The notes: generated from the letters alone by a model not told the origin. 64,000 nucleotides of DNA from Macrobrachium rosenbergii (GCF_040412425.1 NC_089777.1:32759037-32823036), one strand, 5' to 3'; shown: positions 26,229 through 38,810, numbered from the stretch's first letter. A program made the numbers and translations.

Positions 26229-27364
26229 CTAGTTGACCAACCCTGTGCTGCCCAGGAAAACTCTAAATTACAGCCAATCATTTACCTTAGAAAGAAAGTA
26301 ACATGTGGTGTGGTTTTGATTGAAATGACCCCGCTAAACCGAAACACCCCCACTAAACCTAAACACACACCCCACTAAACCTAAACACCCCCTATGTCAA
26401 AACACACGCCTATTAAACCTAAACACACCCCAAATAAACTTAAACACACCCCCACTAAACTGAAATGCCCCACTAAACCTAAGCACACCTGCGCTAAACC
26501 AAAACACACCTCCACTAAACCTAAACACATCACCCAACCAAACCCAAACAAAGCCCCACTAAACCAAAACAACCTAAACACATCGTCCATTAAACCTAAA
26601 TAACCCTCCCACCAAACCTAAACACACCCCACTAAAACCCTAAATGCACACCACTAAAACACTTTCACCAAACCTAAACCCCCAGATCAAAACACCCTAC
26701 TAAACCTAAACACATCCCCACATTAAACTTAAACACACCAATAAACCAAAACACCCCCACTAAACCTTAACACATCCACCACTAAACCTGAACACCCCTC
26801 CCACCAAACCTAAACACATCCTCCACTAAACAAACACCCTCCCCACTAAACCTAAATGCACTCCCACTAGACCCAAATACACACCAAGCACAAAACCTAA
26901 ACACACTCCTCACTAAACCTAAATGCACGCCCAACTAACCTTTTAACGTACATTCCCCTGCCAAAGCTAAACACACCCTACACCAAACCTAAACACACCC
27001 CCACTAAACCTAAACACACACCCCACTAAACCTGAACACGCCCCCTGCTAATTATAAACACTCTCCCTGCAAAACTTAAATAGATGCCCACTAAACCTAA
27101 ACACAAACCTTGATACAAAATTATTAATCACAGGAAAGGAAAGCATTTTGAATAATATATTTCTATGGTGTCGAGTACATGAAATGTGGCATGATAAATC
27201 CGTAGAGTTTATTTGCCACATTACAAAGGGAAGGGGGAAGGGGAATGGAGAAAGGAGAAGGGGGCTGGGTTACGGGTTTGAAACTTACGAAAAAATACCT
27301 TCCTGGGGTCAAGTGCAAAGTGTCATCTAAATCAGTCAAGCAGTTCGGATTTCTATAGAGCTCA
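26229..27364 (+). mobile_element. Composite tandem-repeat element, copy 1
   Basis: The left end, after a TA/CA array, is AGTTGACCAACCCTGTGCTG followed by CCCAGGAAAACTCT, matching the left end of copy 2 at 29569. The core is a ~20-bp minisatellite (26330-27105). A linker starting near ACCTTGATACAAAATTATTA (27106-27230) and a single copy of the ~140-bp unit follow. The right end, CAGTTCGGATTTCTAT (near 27341-27356), matches the end of copy 2. Shared ends and order argue for one element family. No protein is encoded. Array-bearing non-autonomous elements (for example Helentron-type HINEs) are possible relatives, but I have no diagnostic termini. Confidence 0.6.
26330..27105. repeat. ~20-bp minisatellite A (CCACTAAACCTAAACACAC)
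   Basis: Units of roughly 18-22 bases with the core ACTAAACCTAAACACACCCC repeat about 35-40 times with many point changes. Each core contains one CCTAA, but spacing and sequence differ from the arthropod telomere repeat. A short remnant of the same array lies at 30660-30755 in copy 2. Confidence 0.9.
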
Positions 27365-27410
27365 AGGCTACGTACATACTGTACATGCACACAAGTTTAG
27401 TTACAATAAA

Positions 27411-27446
27411 AAAATATATATATATAAGATAAATGCATATACATAC

Positions 27447-27501
<55 letters not shown>

Positions 27502-27575
27502 TATATATATACATATATATGTATATATATACATATATATATACATATATATATATATAATATATATACATATAT
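27411..27575. repeat. (TA)n array with CATA variants
   Basis: TA repeats with GTAT and CATA interruptions, just right of copy 1 of the composite element. Confidence 0.9.
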
Positions 27576-28296
27576 ATATTTTCATGATATTGCATTGTAA
27601 TATGTATATCATTCTATGATTCTGATATACTTACTGTTCTGGTTATAATGTATTATGTGTAATGATAATAATTGTTGAAGTATCGTATGTAGTGTAATGT
27701 CAGATCTCAAGAGTCAGTGATTTGGGTAACTTAACAGCGTAATTTAAAATTAGTAATACGTTTTAACAGTAGCATAGTATGTGATTATGCATTCTGTCCC
27801 CTAGCAACAAGTGTTCTGTACTCGTGATTTCGTATGTCGTGTTTTGGTTTGGTTTTCGTCGCGAGAGTATAACAAGTTAACAAGCGGGGAATGGCACTTG
27901 AGTCGTATGAGGCTTTGTCTCACGTGAGAAAAGAAATAATTTCGCAATGTTTCGTGTACTGTTCTGAGAACCAACATTGGTTCTTCATCTTGTTTTGAAG
28001 GCGTGGCATTTGTGGCTGGCCAGTTGCCATCTGTTCTGATCGTGTTGAGATTTCGTTCAGAGCCTCGTCCCATACGATTTTTTGTTCGAGTCACATGCGC
28101 CTTTTGGAGAGTAAATGCACGTATCTCAGTCGATTACATCATGTTTTGTTAGAGTACATTGCTCTGATCACGAATTGTTCTAACATGCTGGTTGGACCCA
28201 AAATGTTTTGCTCTTGTTCTGACGTCGTCTGATTGTTTCGTTTCTAACTGGAATCCAAAAGTTTGTTCATTCTGCTTTCAGAGACTGTTCGCGTTG

Positions 28297-28299
<3 letters not shown>

Positions 28300-28361
<62 letters not shown>
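28300..28361. repeat. (TC)n microsatellite
   Basis: About 62 bases of TC. Confidence 0.95.
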
Positions 28362-28363
<2 letters not shown>

Positions 28364-28684
28364 AAAAGAGAGAAGTTGTTTAACGTAAAATATTTGTGGT
28401 CACTGGTGTTAATCTTAGCTTTTGAGATCTGAATGTAGGAAAAGTTGTAACAGCGCCTAACAAAAAAGTGTTTTGTGAATCTCAAGCAGCTGCATTTCAG
28501 GTGATTTTGCTAAAGTTTTCACAAGCTTGTGTAAGGTAAAGTGAATTTTACTTATTATTACCATGGTATAATAAGGTATATTAGGGAAATTTTGCCTTAG
28601 TGACATTATTATTGGTAAATCTTTTGTGTATTTTTGTGTGTTATTGTGTTTGCGATCTCTTGATTTTTCACATTTTATTATTGG

Positions 28685-28771
28685 TTAAGTATATCTTAGT
28701 TTAACCAGACCACTGAGCTGATTAACAGCTCTCCTAGGGCTGGCCCAAAGGATTAGACTTATTTTACGTGG
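28685..28771 (-). mobile_element. 5'-truncated SINE (family 1), 3' end only
   Basis: On the minus strand this matches the last ~87 bases of the full copy at 48378-48659, including the AGGAGAGCTGTTAATCAGCT block and the TATACTTAA end. The rest of the element, including the tRNA-like head, is absent. Confidence 0.75.
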
Positions 28772-29462
28772 TGATCTAACATTTATTTACTTAGCATTTT
28801 AAATATTCCTTGATAATTTAACATTGCATACTTGATTTAATTTTAATTTACTAAGATTTTCTTTTCAAATTTTGAGTAATTCTTAATAGTTTAAATTTTA
28901 CTTGATTAATTTAATTTCTTGAAAAATTTAAGTTTTTGTGATTTAGTTTTGTTTAATAATTTAATTCAAGACTTAACTCAGTTTTGTGTTGTTTTCATGT
29001 AATAGTAAATTTCTTCAGATTGTGAATTCTAATTATAAATTTTGAATTTAAGAATAAATTTTTTATATAATGTTTTTAAAAACAGTGTTTCATTTGTTGA
29101 CCACCTGTGAAAAGAATTAATTGTGTGCATAAGGCAAAGTGATAAACATGTTTTCTTCCTTTAGTTTTGCTGAAGTGAATTAAGACCAGGGAAACAGTTT
29201 AATTTATTCGATGGAGTGATGCCCTTTAACTCTAGTATATTTCTTGTTGAACAGTTGACACCTCAAACTTGTTTTGATAAACTTAGTTTGATTTTTCAAG
29301 TGATTAATAGGCTTTTTAAGGGATCACTGTTACCTTTAGAGTACTCAGTCGTAATTTTTTTTTTTTTGTTATGAGAGTTCAGGTATCTGGCTGAAGTGAG
29401 GTAAATTTTTGAATTCTGTGATTAGTTATGCAATAACCAGGTACTTGGTATGCATCGTGACA

Positions 29463-29568
29463 ATATATATATGTATATATATGAATATATATATATATAT
29501 ATATATATGAATATATATATATATATATATATATATACGTGTGTGTATATGTATATATACACACACAG
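29463..29568. repeat. (TA)n tract ending in (CA)n
   Basis: TA repeats broken by GAA and GTGT, ending CACACACA directly before the second composite element, as in copy 1. Confidence 0.9.
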
Positions 29569-29644
29569 TAGCTGACCAACCCGGCGCTGCTCGGGAAAAC
29601 TCTTAAGAACTCAGAAATATTTTCCTGCACCTCCTTGTGCTGAA

Positions 29645-30655
29645 TGCCCCTTTTTATCCAGGTATTACTGTGTTGACTGTCCCTTTTATCCAAATATTAC
29701 AGTGCTGACTGTCCCATTTATCCCAGTATTATTGTGGTGCCTGTACCATTTATCCAAATAGTTACTGTAGTGATTGTCCCAGAAATTCATTTCTCGGAAT
29801 AATGTGGTTCAGATTCCACAATAAGCTGTAGGTCCCGTTGCTTGGTAACCAATTGGTTCTTAGCCACGTAAAATAAGTCTAATCCTTCGGGCCAGCCCTA
29901 GGAGAGCTGTTAATCAACTCAGTGGTTTGGTTAAACTAAGGTATACTTAAATTTTATCCAGTTATTATTCTGCTGACTTTCACATTTTTCCAAGTATTAC
30001 TGTGCTGACTGCCCCTTTATCCAGGTATTACTATGGTGACCATCCCATTTACCCATGTATTACTGTGCTGACTGTCCCATTCATCCAGGCATTAAAATGC
30101 TACCTGTCTCTTTTATCCAGGTATTACTGTGATGACTGTCCCTTTCTCCAGACATTACTGTGGCGATTGTCCCCCATGTATTAATGTGGTGACTGTCCCA
30201 TTTATCTAGATATTACTGTTCTGTCAGTCCCTTTTATCCATGTATTGCTATGATGACTGTTCCTTTTATCCAGGTATTACTGTGGTAACTGTCCATTTTA
30301 TCCAGATATTACTATGGTGGTGACTATCCCATTTATCCAGCTAATACTGCAATGGCTGTCCCATTTGTCCAGGTATTACTGAGCTCACTGTCCCTTTTAT
30401 CCAGGTGGTATTACTGTACTGCCTGTCCCTTTTATCCAAGAATTACTGTGCTGACTGTTCCATTTATCCAGGCATTCTTGTCGTAACTGTTCATTTTTTT
30501 CCAGCTGTTACTTTGGTGACTGTTTATTTTATCCAGACATTACTGTGGTGACTGTCCCTCTGGTATTACTGTGTTGACTGTCCCTTTTATCCAGGTATTA
30601 TTGTGGGGACTACCCATTTTACCCGAATATTACTGTGGTGACTGTCCCATTTACA
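29645..30655. repeat. ~32-bp minisatellite B
   Basis: Units of about 30-33 bases built on ACTGTCCCTTTTATCCAGG followed by TATTACTGTGGTG, about 26 copies with substitutions and indels. The array is interrupted by a SINE fragment at 29781-29949. Confidence 0.9.
29781..29949 (+). mobile_element. 5'-truncated SINE (family 1) inserted in minisatellite B
   Basis: Matches the 3' ~170 bases of the full copy at 48378-48659, from AGAAATTCATTTCTCGG to GTATACTTAA. Minisatellite units flank it: TGATTGTCCC on the left and ATTTTATCCAG on the right. The array therefore existed before the insertion. Confidence 0.85.
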
Positions 30656-30879
30656 CCCCTCATAACTGAAACACCCTCATTAACCTAAACACACACCCAC
30701 GAAACCTAAACACACCCCCTTCTAAACCTAAACACATCCCCACTAAACCTAAACACAAACCTTGATACAGAAATATTAATCACCGGAAAGAAAAGCACTT
30801 TCAATAATATATTTTTATGGTATCGAGTACATGAAATGTGGTATGATAAACCTGTAGAGTTTATTTACCACATAAATTA

Positions 30880-33430
30880 CAAAGGGAAGGGGAATGGGGT
30901 ACGTGTTTGAAACCTACCCTGTTATCTAAGTTGAGTCAAATGATGGCCACGTGCCAAATTTTGTCTAGATCATTCAAGAAGTTACCGCATAAGTTACAAA
31001 GGGAAGGGGAAAGGGAAAGGGGAAGGAGGTACGGGTTTGAAACCTACTCTGTTATCTAAGCTGGGTTAAATGACGGCCACATGGAAAATTTTGTCTAGAT
31101 CGGTCATGCGGTTACCACAAAAGTTACAAAGGGAGGGGGGAAGGGGGATGGTGGAAGGGGAAAGGGGTACGGGTTAGAAACCTACCATATTATCTAAGCT
31201 GGGTCAAATGATGGCCATGTGCCAAATTTGTCTAGAACAGTCAAGCGGTTACCACGTAAGTTACAAAGGGAAGGGGGAAGGGGGACGGTGGAAGGAGATG
31301 GAAAAGGAGGTATTGGTTTGAAACCTACCCTATTATCTAAGCTGGGTCAAATGATGGCCACATGCCAAATTTTGTCTAGATCGGTCAAGGGGTTACCACA
31401 TAATTTACAAAGGGAAGGGGGATGGGGAAGGGGAAGGGGGTACTGATTTGAAACCTACCCTATTATCTAAGTTGGGTCAAATGATGGCCACATGCCAAAT
31501 TTTGCCTAGATTGGTCACGTGGTTACCATATAATTTACAATAAGAAGAGGGAAGGGGGATGGGGGAAGGGAAAGGGGGTATTGGTTTGAAACCTACCCTA
31601 TTATCTAAGTTGGGTCAAATGGTGGCCATGAGCCAAATTTGTCTAGAACAGGCAAGTGGTTGCCACATAAGTTAAACAGGGAAGGAGGAAGGGGGATGGG
31701 GGAAGGAGACGGGGAAGGGGGTATTGGTTTGAAACCTACCCTATTATCTCAGTTGGGTCAAATGATGGTCACGTGCCAGATTTTTTCTAGATCGGTCAAG
31801 CGGTTACCATATAAGTTACAAAGGGAAGGGGGAAGGGGGACGAGGAAGGAGGATGGGTAAGGGAAAGTGGGTACGGATTTGAAACCTACCCTATTATCTA
31901 AGTTAGGTCAAATGATGGCCACATGCCAAATTTTGTCTAGATCGGTCAAGCGGTTACCACATGTTACAAAGGGAAGAGAGATGAGGGAAGGGGAAGGAGA
32001 AGGGGAAGGAGTGTTTGAAAACCATATTACCTAAGTTAGATCAAATGATGGCCATGTGCCAAATTTTGTCTAGATAGGTCAAACAGTTACCACATAAGTT
32101 ACAAAGGGGAGGGGGAAGGGGAATGGGAGAAGGAGATGAGGAAGGGGGTATTGATTTGAAACCTACCCTATTATCTCAGTTGGGTCAAATGATGGCCACG
32201 TGCCAAATTTTTTCTAGATCGGTCAAGGAGTTACCACATAAGTAACAAGGGGAAGGGGGATGGGGGAAGGGGGATGGGGAATGGGAAGAGGTACGGGTTT
32301 GAAACCTACCTATTATCTAATTTGGGTAAAATAATGTTCACGTACCAAATTGTGTCTAGATCAGTCAAGCACCTACCACATAAGTTACAAAGGGAAGAGG
32401 GAAATGGGATGGGGGAAGGGGAATGGGGTACAGGTTTGAAACCTACCTTATTATCTAAGTTGGGTCAAATGATGGCCATGTGCCAAATTTGTCTAGAACA
32501 GTCAAACAGTTACCACACAAGTTATAAAAGGGAGGGGAGGGGTGGTGGAAGGGGAAGGGGAAAGGGGTACGGGTTTGAAGCCTATTCAATTATCTAATTT
32601 TGGTCAAATGATGGACACGTGCCAAATTTTGTTTAAATCTGTCAAGAGGTTACCACACAAGTTACAAAGGGAAGGGGGAGGGGGACGGGGAGGGGGAAGA
32701 GGAATGGGTGCGGGTTTGAAACCTACCCTATTATTGAAGATGGGTCAAATGATGGCCATGTGCCAATATTTGTCTAGATTGGTCGAGTGGATACCACATG
32801 TTACAAAGGGAAGGAGAAAAGTGGATGGGGGAAGGGGAAGGGGAAGGTGTTACGGGTTTGAAACTTACCCTATTATGTAAGTTGGGTCAAATGATTGCCG
32901 TTTGCCAGATTTTGTCTAGATCGGCGAGGCGGTTAACATATAAGTTACAAAGGGAAGGGGGAAGGGGTTGGGGAAGGGAAAAGTGAAGGGGATACGGGTT
33001 TGAAACCTACCCTATTTTCTAAGTTGTGTCAAATTTTGGCCATGTGCCAAATTTTGTCTAGATCGGTCAAGCGGTTACCACATAAGTTACAAAGGGAAGG
33101 GGAAGGTGGATGAGGGAAGGGGAAGGTGGATGGCGAAGGGGAAGGGGATACGGGTTTGAAATCTACCCTATTATCTAAGTTGGGTCAAAATGATGGCCAC
33201 GTGCCAAATTTTGTCTAGATCGATCAAGCGGTTACCACATAAGTTACAGAGAGAAGGGGGAAGGGAGATGGTGAAAGGGGAAGGGGAAGGGGATGGTGAA
33301 AGGGGAAGGGGAAGGGGAAGAAGGATGGTGAAAGGGAAATGGGAATGGGGTACGGGTTTGTAACGTACCTTATTATCTAAGTTGGGTCAAATGATGGCCA
33401 TTTGCCTATTTTTCCTAGATCGGTCAAGCG
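30880..33430. repeat. ~140-bp satellite C, about 18 units
   Basis: The word GGTTTGAAACCTACC (or a close variant) recurs about 18 times from 30906 to 33356, spaced mostly 132-150 bases. Each unit has a conserved ~110-bp core (TTGGGTCAAATGATGGCCAC, CCAAATTTTGTCTAGATCGG, AAGCGGTTACCACATAAG) and a variable purine stretch of GGGAAGG type. Length differences between units are mostly in the purine stretch. Several units share an open plus-strand frame of about 47 codons, but stops and length changes break it repeatedly. Confidence 0.95.
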
Positions 33431-33448
33431 GCTCGGATTTCTATACCG

Positions 33449-35665
33449 CACAAAGTTACAAATAATACTACAGACATTCACTTTTTTATATGAGAAAATA
33501 TATATAACTGCATGAATGTATGTATTTCTGCGTATGTGAGTATTTCTTTATACATTTATATCGGTATAAGTTATAGCCACATGACTTCATTAGCACTCGG
33601 TTAGCAGCAAGTAACAAGAATTGAGTTATTAAACAACGATAATTATAAGTAAAATCTAATATGCCAATAATTGTCCTCATAGATAAGACATGAGTGGCTT
33701 AAACAGTTAATTGTGTAATGAGAATGTTATGGCTCGTTTCATTAAAACAACAATTAATACTGAAGGCTTCTTTGTATTTAATCAGCTATCTTCTTTCATT
33801 TAAGACATAACAGTTTCTGCATCAAGCCTTCCCAACCCTACCCCGTCCCAACACACTCACAAGGAGGCGATTAAATGTATTCTAACATAAAACTAGAGAC
33901 GATAGACCGTTAACCCTACATGATCATAAAATAGCACCTAGGCCTACCCCGAGTGTTTCCTAATGCAATGAATTGTTTTCCTTCCATCTCCATTGCAAAT
34001 CTTCAAAACCCTTTCGTACAACAGCCTATAAAAACGCAATTTGGCAGCTTTCTCTATAACGCATGAAGCCAACTCACACAATGATCATTACGGTTGATCT
34101 AGGCTATTTGACGAATTTCCTACCTGTTCGTTTTTTTTTTCATCAGAATTTTTCGTTTTAATAGGACATTGTAGCAACATCTTACTAAATTAAGAGATGC
34201 TACTATTATACTACCAAGGCTATCAGCATTTGTAATAGTTACTATTTTCATCAAAGCGTCATTTGTGAACATAGGTCTATAAGAGCACACTACAGGCCTT
34301 TTCAACAGTTACAATTGTGATTTACGTTAAAAGTTGTACGCATTCTGCTTTATGTTAGGAACACAACGTATGGCAAATTATTTATACTTTGCATGTTTAA
34401 AAATCATTTAACCCTACTCATTCTGAATGTTTAGTTCAAACCACCTCTGGATACAAAATAAAAATCTACATTTCAGTAGTGTAAAATAAGCTTACCTACT
34501 ATAGGTCTAAGGTAGACACTAGTCCAACGGATCAATCTCTTGCTCTTTCTCTGTCTCTGTCTCTCTCTCAGTATTTTCTTTGTGAATGGTTTGTGGGTGG
34601 TTTGTGCTTTAATCAGAAGCTATTTTCTTTCTTGATTGGAACAGCACATCTTAAGGAGTTAGGTGATGATGGTCCGCTGAGCTTGGAGAGCAGCAGGCCT
34701 CCGTGAGTCTTGGCCAAGTACAACGGAGGCGTCTACGAAAGGTGTACACATGTCCTCTTTCTCTCTTCCGTCATATTCATATACACATATATGCTTGTTC
34801 TGGCGATGCTACGTGGCTGAGCACTAATCACTTATCGAAATATTAACCTAATACGAGTTAACGATGGACGAGGCGGCGTGCGTTTCCTGGTTTTCCACCT
34901 TATCTGAGCAAGTCAACTGACTTTTCCCGCCAATATGTGACGTCACAAGATCAAAGACGAGATCACTGAGAGAGTTTTCTTATTTTTTGCTTGTGTGTGT
35001 TTATGTTCAAGTAACTATGGAAGATATATTCTTTTGTTTCTCTTAAAATTTCGATTACAATTATTAGACATTAAGTTTTAACAATCATGATTAATTTTTG
35101 GATTCAAACTTTAGTTTCTTCGTTGACTCTTCTCCAAAGCGATCTATAAGTTTTTTTTTCAAAATATTTCGTATATTTTTCTTGAAAATAATTTTTTCTT
35201 ACCGTTTTCTTACAAAGTCCTATTTGCATGGTTAATGAAAATGTTCTATTGAGAAAAACGTATATTTATTTGTATAACAAAGGATAAGTCATTGTTCGGT
35301 GAACGAAAACTAGTGAAGAGCGTTGCTTTATTCTTGTCCGCCCAAGCTGAAGCTGAAGAACAACCGTTTGTGAATTATGATGTTCATCCTCAGAAAAAGT
35401 GTAACAGTATCTTCTGGTAGACACTCGGTCATCGTAAGTATATATATTTTCATATAAATATTGAGCGATTCAAAGGAAAATAGAGTATATTAAACGTAAG
35501 TGAAAAGTTTTTTCATATAACCGTAGATTTTTACAAGGGATTCAGAACGTCAAACAACTGTAAATGATGCCATCATATAGCTTTCGTAATATTGTTGTTT
35601 CGGGCACTCTTACCTAGAGGTGGCTCAGTGTCAGACCAATGAGCTGGAAGGTATTTTAGGCCTTA

Positions 35666-35670
<5 letters not shown>
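33449..35670. other. AT-rich unique stretch
   Basis: No supported gene. Positions 34855-34965 are GC-richer and contain a CRE-like GTGACGTCAC (34937-34946). CATCGTAAGTATATA near 35430 looks like a splice donor, but the preceding frame is not convincing. Confidence 0.4.

Positions 35671-35731
<61 letters not shown>
35671..35731. repeat. (TC)n microsatellite
   Basis: About 60 bases of TC. Confidence 0.95.
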
Positions 35732-35733
<2 letters not shown>

Positions 35734-37448
35734 ATCAGGAGCTGACGGGATGGGAAAGCCGATGCCCTTCTCTGCCCTAGGCCTAAACTAAATACGAAAG
35801 GAGCTGACTCGAAAAATAGAGGTGCTAAAACTCCAAGGAAACAAAAAAATGACGCTATCTAAGGGTATAGCAGTGTAAGAACCGGGGAAAACGAAAGGAA
35901 GAATACTTTACTCCAGTTTTTTAAAATTATCCTCTTACCCCTGTTACGACATTGGTGCTTCCTCTCTGCAAGGCACCTAGGTCTATGCTATCCAGGTCAA
36001 GCCCCTTTCTGTTCAACCCCCACCCGCCAAAAAAAATTCACCAATCATTCTTTAACATCATATTTAAGTTAGATTGCAGGTTCTTTTCTTCCATTGTCTA
36101 ATCGGAAGAAGTTGAAGGTTGGTTCTCCTAAAGAGGAATCTTAAAGCTGCTTCCTGGGCCCACGCTCGGATCTCTTAACATCGAAATTTGTAGTATTCTT
36201 TTTTAGCTCGGTTTCTTCTTCTCCGTGTTTTATTCTTCTTTCGGCGTTCCTCTCAGGTTTTTTTAAGATAATGGATAGATAGACAGTTAGATAGACAACT
36301 GTGAATATATGCGTTGAATTTAACAAAAAATTTCTTGAACTTTCTTTATATCAGGGTTTTACCATTTATATAACTAACCTATATAAAACCCCCGTTTCAT
36401 CTGATTTCAATATCGAAAATGGGTTACATGAAATAATCACTAAATGATTTCCCTATCTTAATATCAAGAAGAGAGTTTGTATAATTATTTACTTTAATAT
36501 AGCCTAAAACCAATATTTCAGTGCTAACGTTTATTTAATGAAAGCTATTTTGACACCATACATCTTTGAAAGAGGAAATTTTTGTGACATCCTGCTTCAC
36601 TGAAACGACAGTCTCTTCCATTAAAACGTCCACGGAATTCTGCACTACTCAGGATTCCTATCTTTTCTGAGTCAGGAAAGATAGCGAGTGCATTTTGATT
36701 GAAAGAAACTCATTCCACTTACATCTTTGAAATATTTCAAGATGATGAGGATGCGAATGTAGATTGGTGTGCATAGGCCTAGGATTCACGGAGTACATCG
36801 GCCTAGTCTTCCATCCCGGTCAACATATTTCACCAGGGATGCGTCATAACCTAACCTTCCCTTAACCTAACTTTAACCTAGGGCACCATGCTGGGATGCC
36901 CCCACAAAACGTGAAAGCTTGGGTACCGTTTACATCAGTTATAAACTTAAAAACATCGAACATGATGAGCATTACTGCAAGACTGAAATATTGTAAAAAT
37001 GGTTCGATGATTTGCTTTCCATTAACAGTGAGACATGGAAGTTTCTCCCAGTTGTTCTGTTTTAACCATATAACTTTCCTTCTCTCAGTACTTAGGTTTT
37101 TAGTTTTTTTATAAGAAACTTTTTTTCTGACTTGTATTTCAGTTTCTTGTTTACAACTCTGGACTAGAAAATGGAACTAGAATATCATTCCATAAGAACT
37201 AAAAGAAAAATTTTAAAAAAGGGGCTAAGCACCCCTTACCTCTCCTCTCAGTGGAATTTTCCTTCAGCGCTCCAAAGCTTCTGTCGCAGCTAAGTCGATT
37301 CCAGGTAAAATTAGCCGAAAAGGTAAACTTAAAATGAAATTAGGTATTCCCAGTACGATTAAACAACAATAATAGTTCCTTGTTAGTCCATTCCGATTCT
37401 GGGAGGCACTGCCAATCATGATGCCTCTACTTAATGTAATAAATTGTT

Positions 37449-37452
<4 letters not shown>
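35732..37452. other. Unique stretch
   Basis: No supported gene. A short tract at 36849-36880 has three CCTAA-containing words but is not a telomere array. Confidence 0.45.

Positions 37453-37522
<70 letters not shown>
37453..37522. repeat. (TC)n microsatellite
   Basis: About 70 bases of TC. Confidence 0.95.
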
Positions 37523-37527
<5 letters not shown>

Positions 37528-38753
37528 CGTCATTTTGCTGAATATAAATAGAAAAAATCGTTGCGTGTTTTGATGAATGTGAAAGATTTATTGATGGGAG
37601 CTAAAGATGGAGATCTCGAGACCTGTAGCCATTGAAACCCACTAGCCCATTGTTCATTCAAGAATTGTTTCGTGCGTTACGTAGATTGGCGGAAGCATGC
37701 TCATTCGTAAGCTTGTTACGCCGGCCAAACTATATCTCGTCCATCGTCTTGTTTAGTGACTGAATACCATCTCCTTTTATCTTTTCTTCCTCCCTTTTAA
37801 CTATGAAACCTCCTTAACTTCACAAGTGTCTCTGGGAATGTTGACTTTTGATGAACCAAGAGATGAGTCGGTTATCATCAAAGGAACCGGATCCTCTTTA
37901 CTACACACTTCAGGTTCTCCTAAAAAAAGGGTTCGAACAACATTTCTCTTTGGTTTTTACCTCCATTCTCTTTACACGAAATGAAAGTCAAGGATTGGTT
38001 GACTTTTCTCAAAGGAAACAGACAATCAAATAGATTGAAAGGGCGGAATTATTCAGAAATATAAATGGCAGTTACCACATATCCAGTGGTTCATCTCTAT
38101 TACCTACGGATTATTAAATATGTGGAATAATTCTACCAAACAGAAATTGTCACCGTACTTTCCATCCTAACATGGCGCCAAAACGACTCCCAAAAGAACC
38201 GTCGCGAGAAGAGATCAGAACAAAAACGAGAAAATACTGTGTCTTCATTCATTGATCAAGACGACTTATTGTCTCATCTCGACACATGACGGACTGCTGC
38301 TTACGCCACCTCCACAATGGGTCCTCATTTCATCTGTGAGGGCGTCTCCGCATTTCTGAACGGATTAAGTGCCATCGAAACCAGCCCGTCAAAAGCCGAC
38401 GTTAATTAGTCTAAAGCGAAACCCGTGTCCTTCCATAGACCGATGACAAAACTGGGACTTCCAAAATCTTCGCCTCGTTCCCCTTTCCACCATTCCTTTC
38501 CCTTCCCCCACCCCTCCCTCCCTCCCTCCCTTCCCCCACTTTTTACTATTTACGCCTCCCTTTAAATAAGGCATCATGGAGTCATTTGGGGAAGGTGGTT
38601 CGCTCCTTTTCGAGAGCTCTTCGCGAAAGCAACAATCTCTTAAGTAACACCTTATTAAGGGCTTCTCACATTTAGCTCTCACTTTCACACTCTTCCTCGC
38701 GCTCAAAGACCACTCAATTCTCCTCCTCGTTTCCTCTTTCTCTCTTTCCCTCA
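37523..38753. other. Unique stretch becoming GC-richer
   Basis: Unique DNA with a pyrimidine-rich run (38470-38545). The minus-strand frame 38389-38925 mostly translates pyrimidine simple sequence, and I do not call it a gene. Confidence 0.4.
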
Positions 38754-38754
38754 C

Positions 38755-38810
38755 TCTCTCTCTCTTTCTCTCACTCGCTCTTTCTCTTTCTCTCTCTCTC
38801 TCTCTCTCAG
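38755..38810. repeat. Imperfect (TC)n microsatellite
   Basis: TC repeats with CG and TT interruptions. Confidence 0.9.

Larger units (their letters stand above)
27576..29460. other. T-rich, strand-skewed stretch
   Basis: From about 27800 to 29380 the plus strand is visibly richer in T than A, and G exceeds C. It holds a (TC)n tract and a SINE fragment (annotated separately). It includes many GTTTTG and TTTGTG words. I see no long open frame. A fragment of an LTR or untranslated retroelement region, or a transcribed intron, could give such skew. Neither is proved. Confidence 0.35.
29569..33448 (+). mobile_element. Composite tandem-repeat element, copy 2 (expanded)
   Basis: The left end AGCTGACCAACCCGGCGCTG then CTCGGGAAAACTCT parallels copy 1 and can form a small GC hairpin (CCCGG/CTCGGG). 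Then come minisatellite B (29645-30655), a remnant of minisatellite A (30660-30755), the same linker as copy 1 (30755-30880), about 18 copies of the 140-bp unit (30880-33430) and the same right end, GGCTCGGATTTCTAT (near 33429-33443). A truncated SINE sits inside. The order of shared parts matches copy 1, but array sizes differ greatly. Confidence 0.6.

Noticed and set aside
26381..26603. Paired frames on both strands over minisatellite A
   Set aside because: Repeat-derived periodic peptides (TKPKHTP and its antisense).
26330..27105. CCTAA-containing array as an internal telomere
   Set aside because: The arthropod telomere is contiguous TTAGG/CCTAA. Here CCTAA occurs once per ~20 bases inside a longer unit.
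31219..32986. Repeat-protein gene in satellite C
   Set aside because: The shared frame is broken by stops and by spacer length changes in many units, and it encodes a purine-derived Gly/Glu/Arg stretch.
36849..36880. CCTAA words as telomere remnant
   Set aside because: Only three words with unequal spacing, within chance for this AT-rich DNA.
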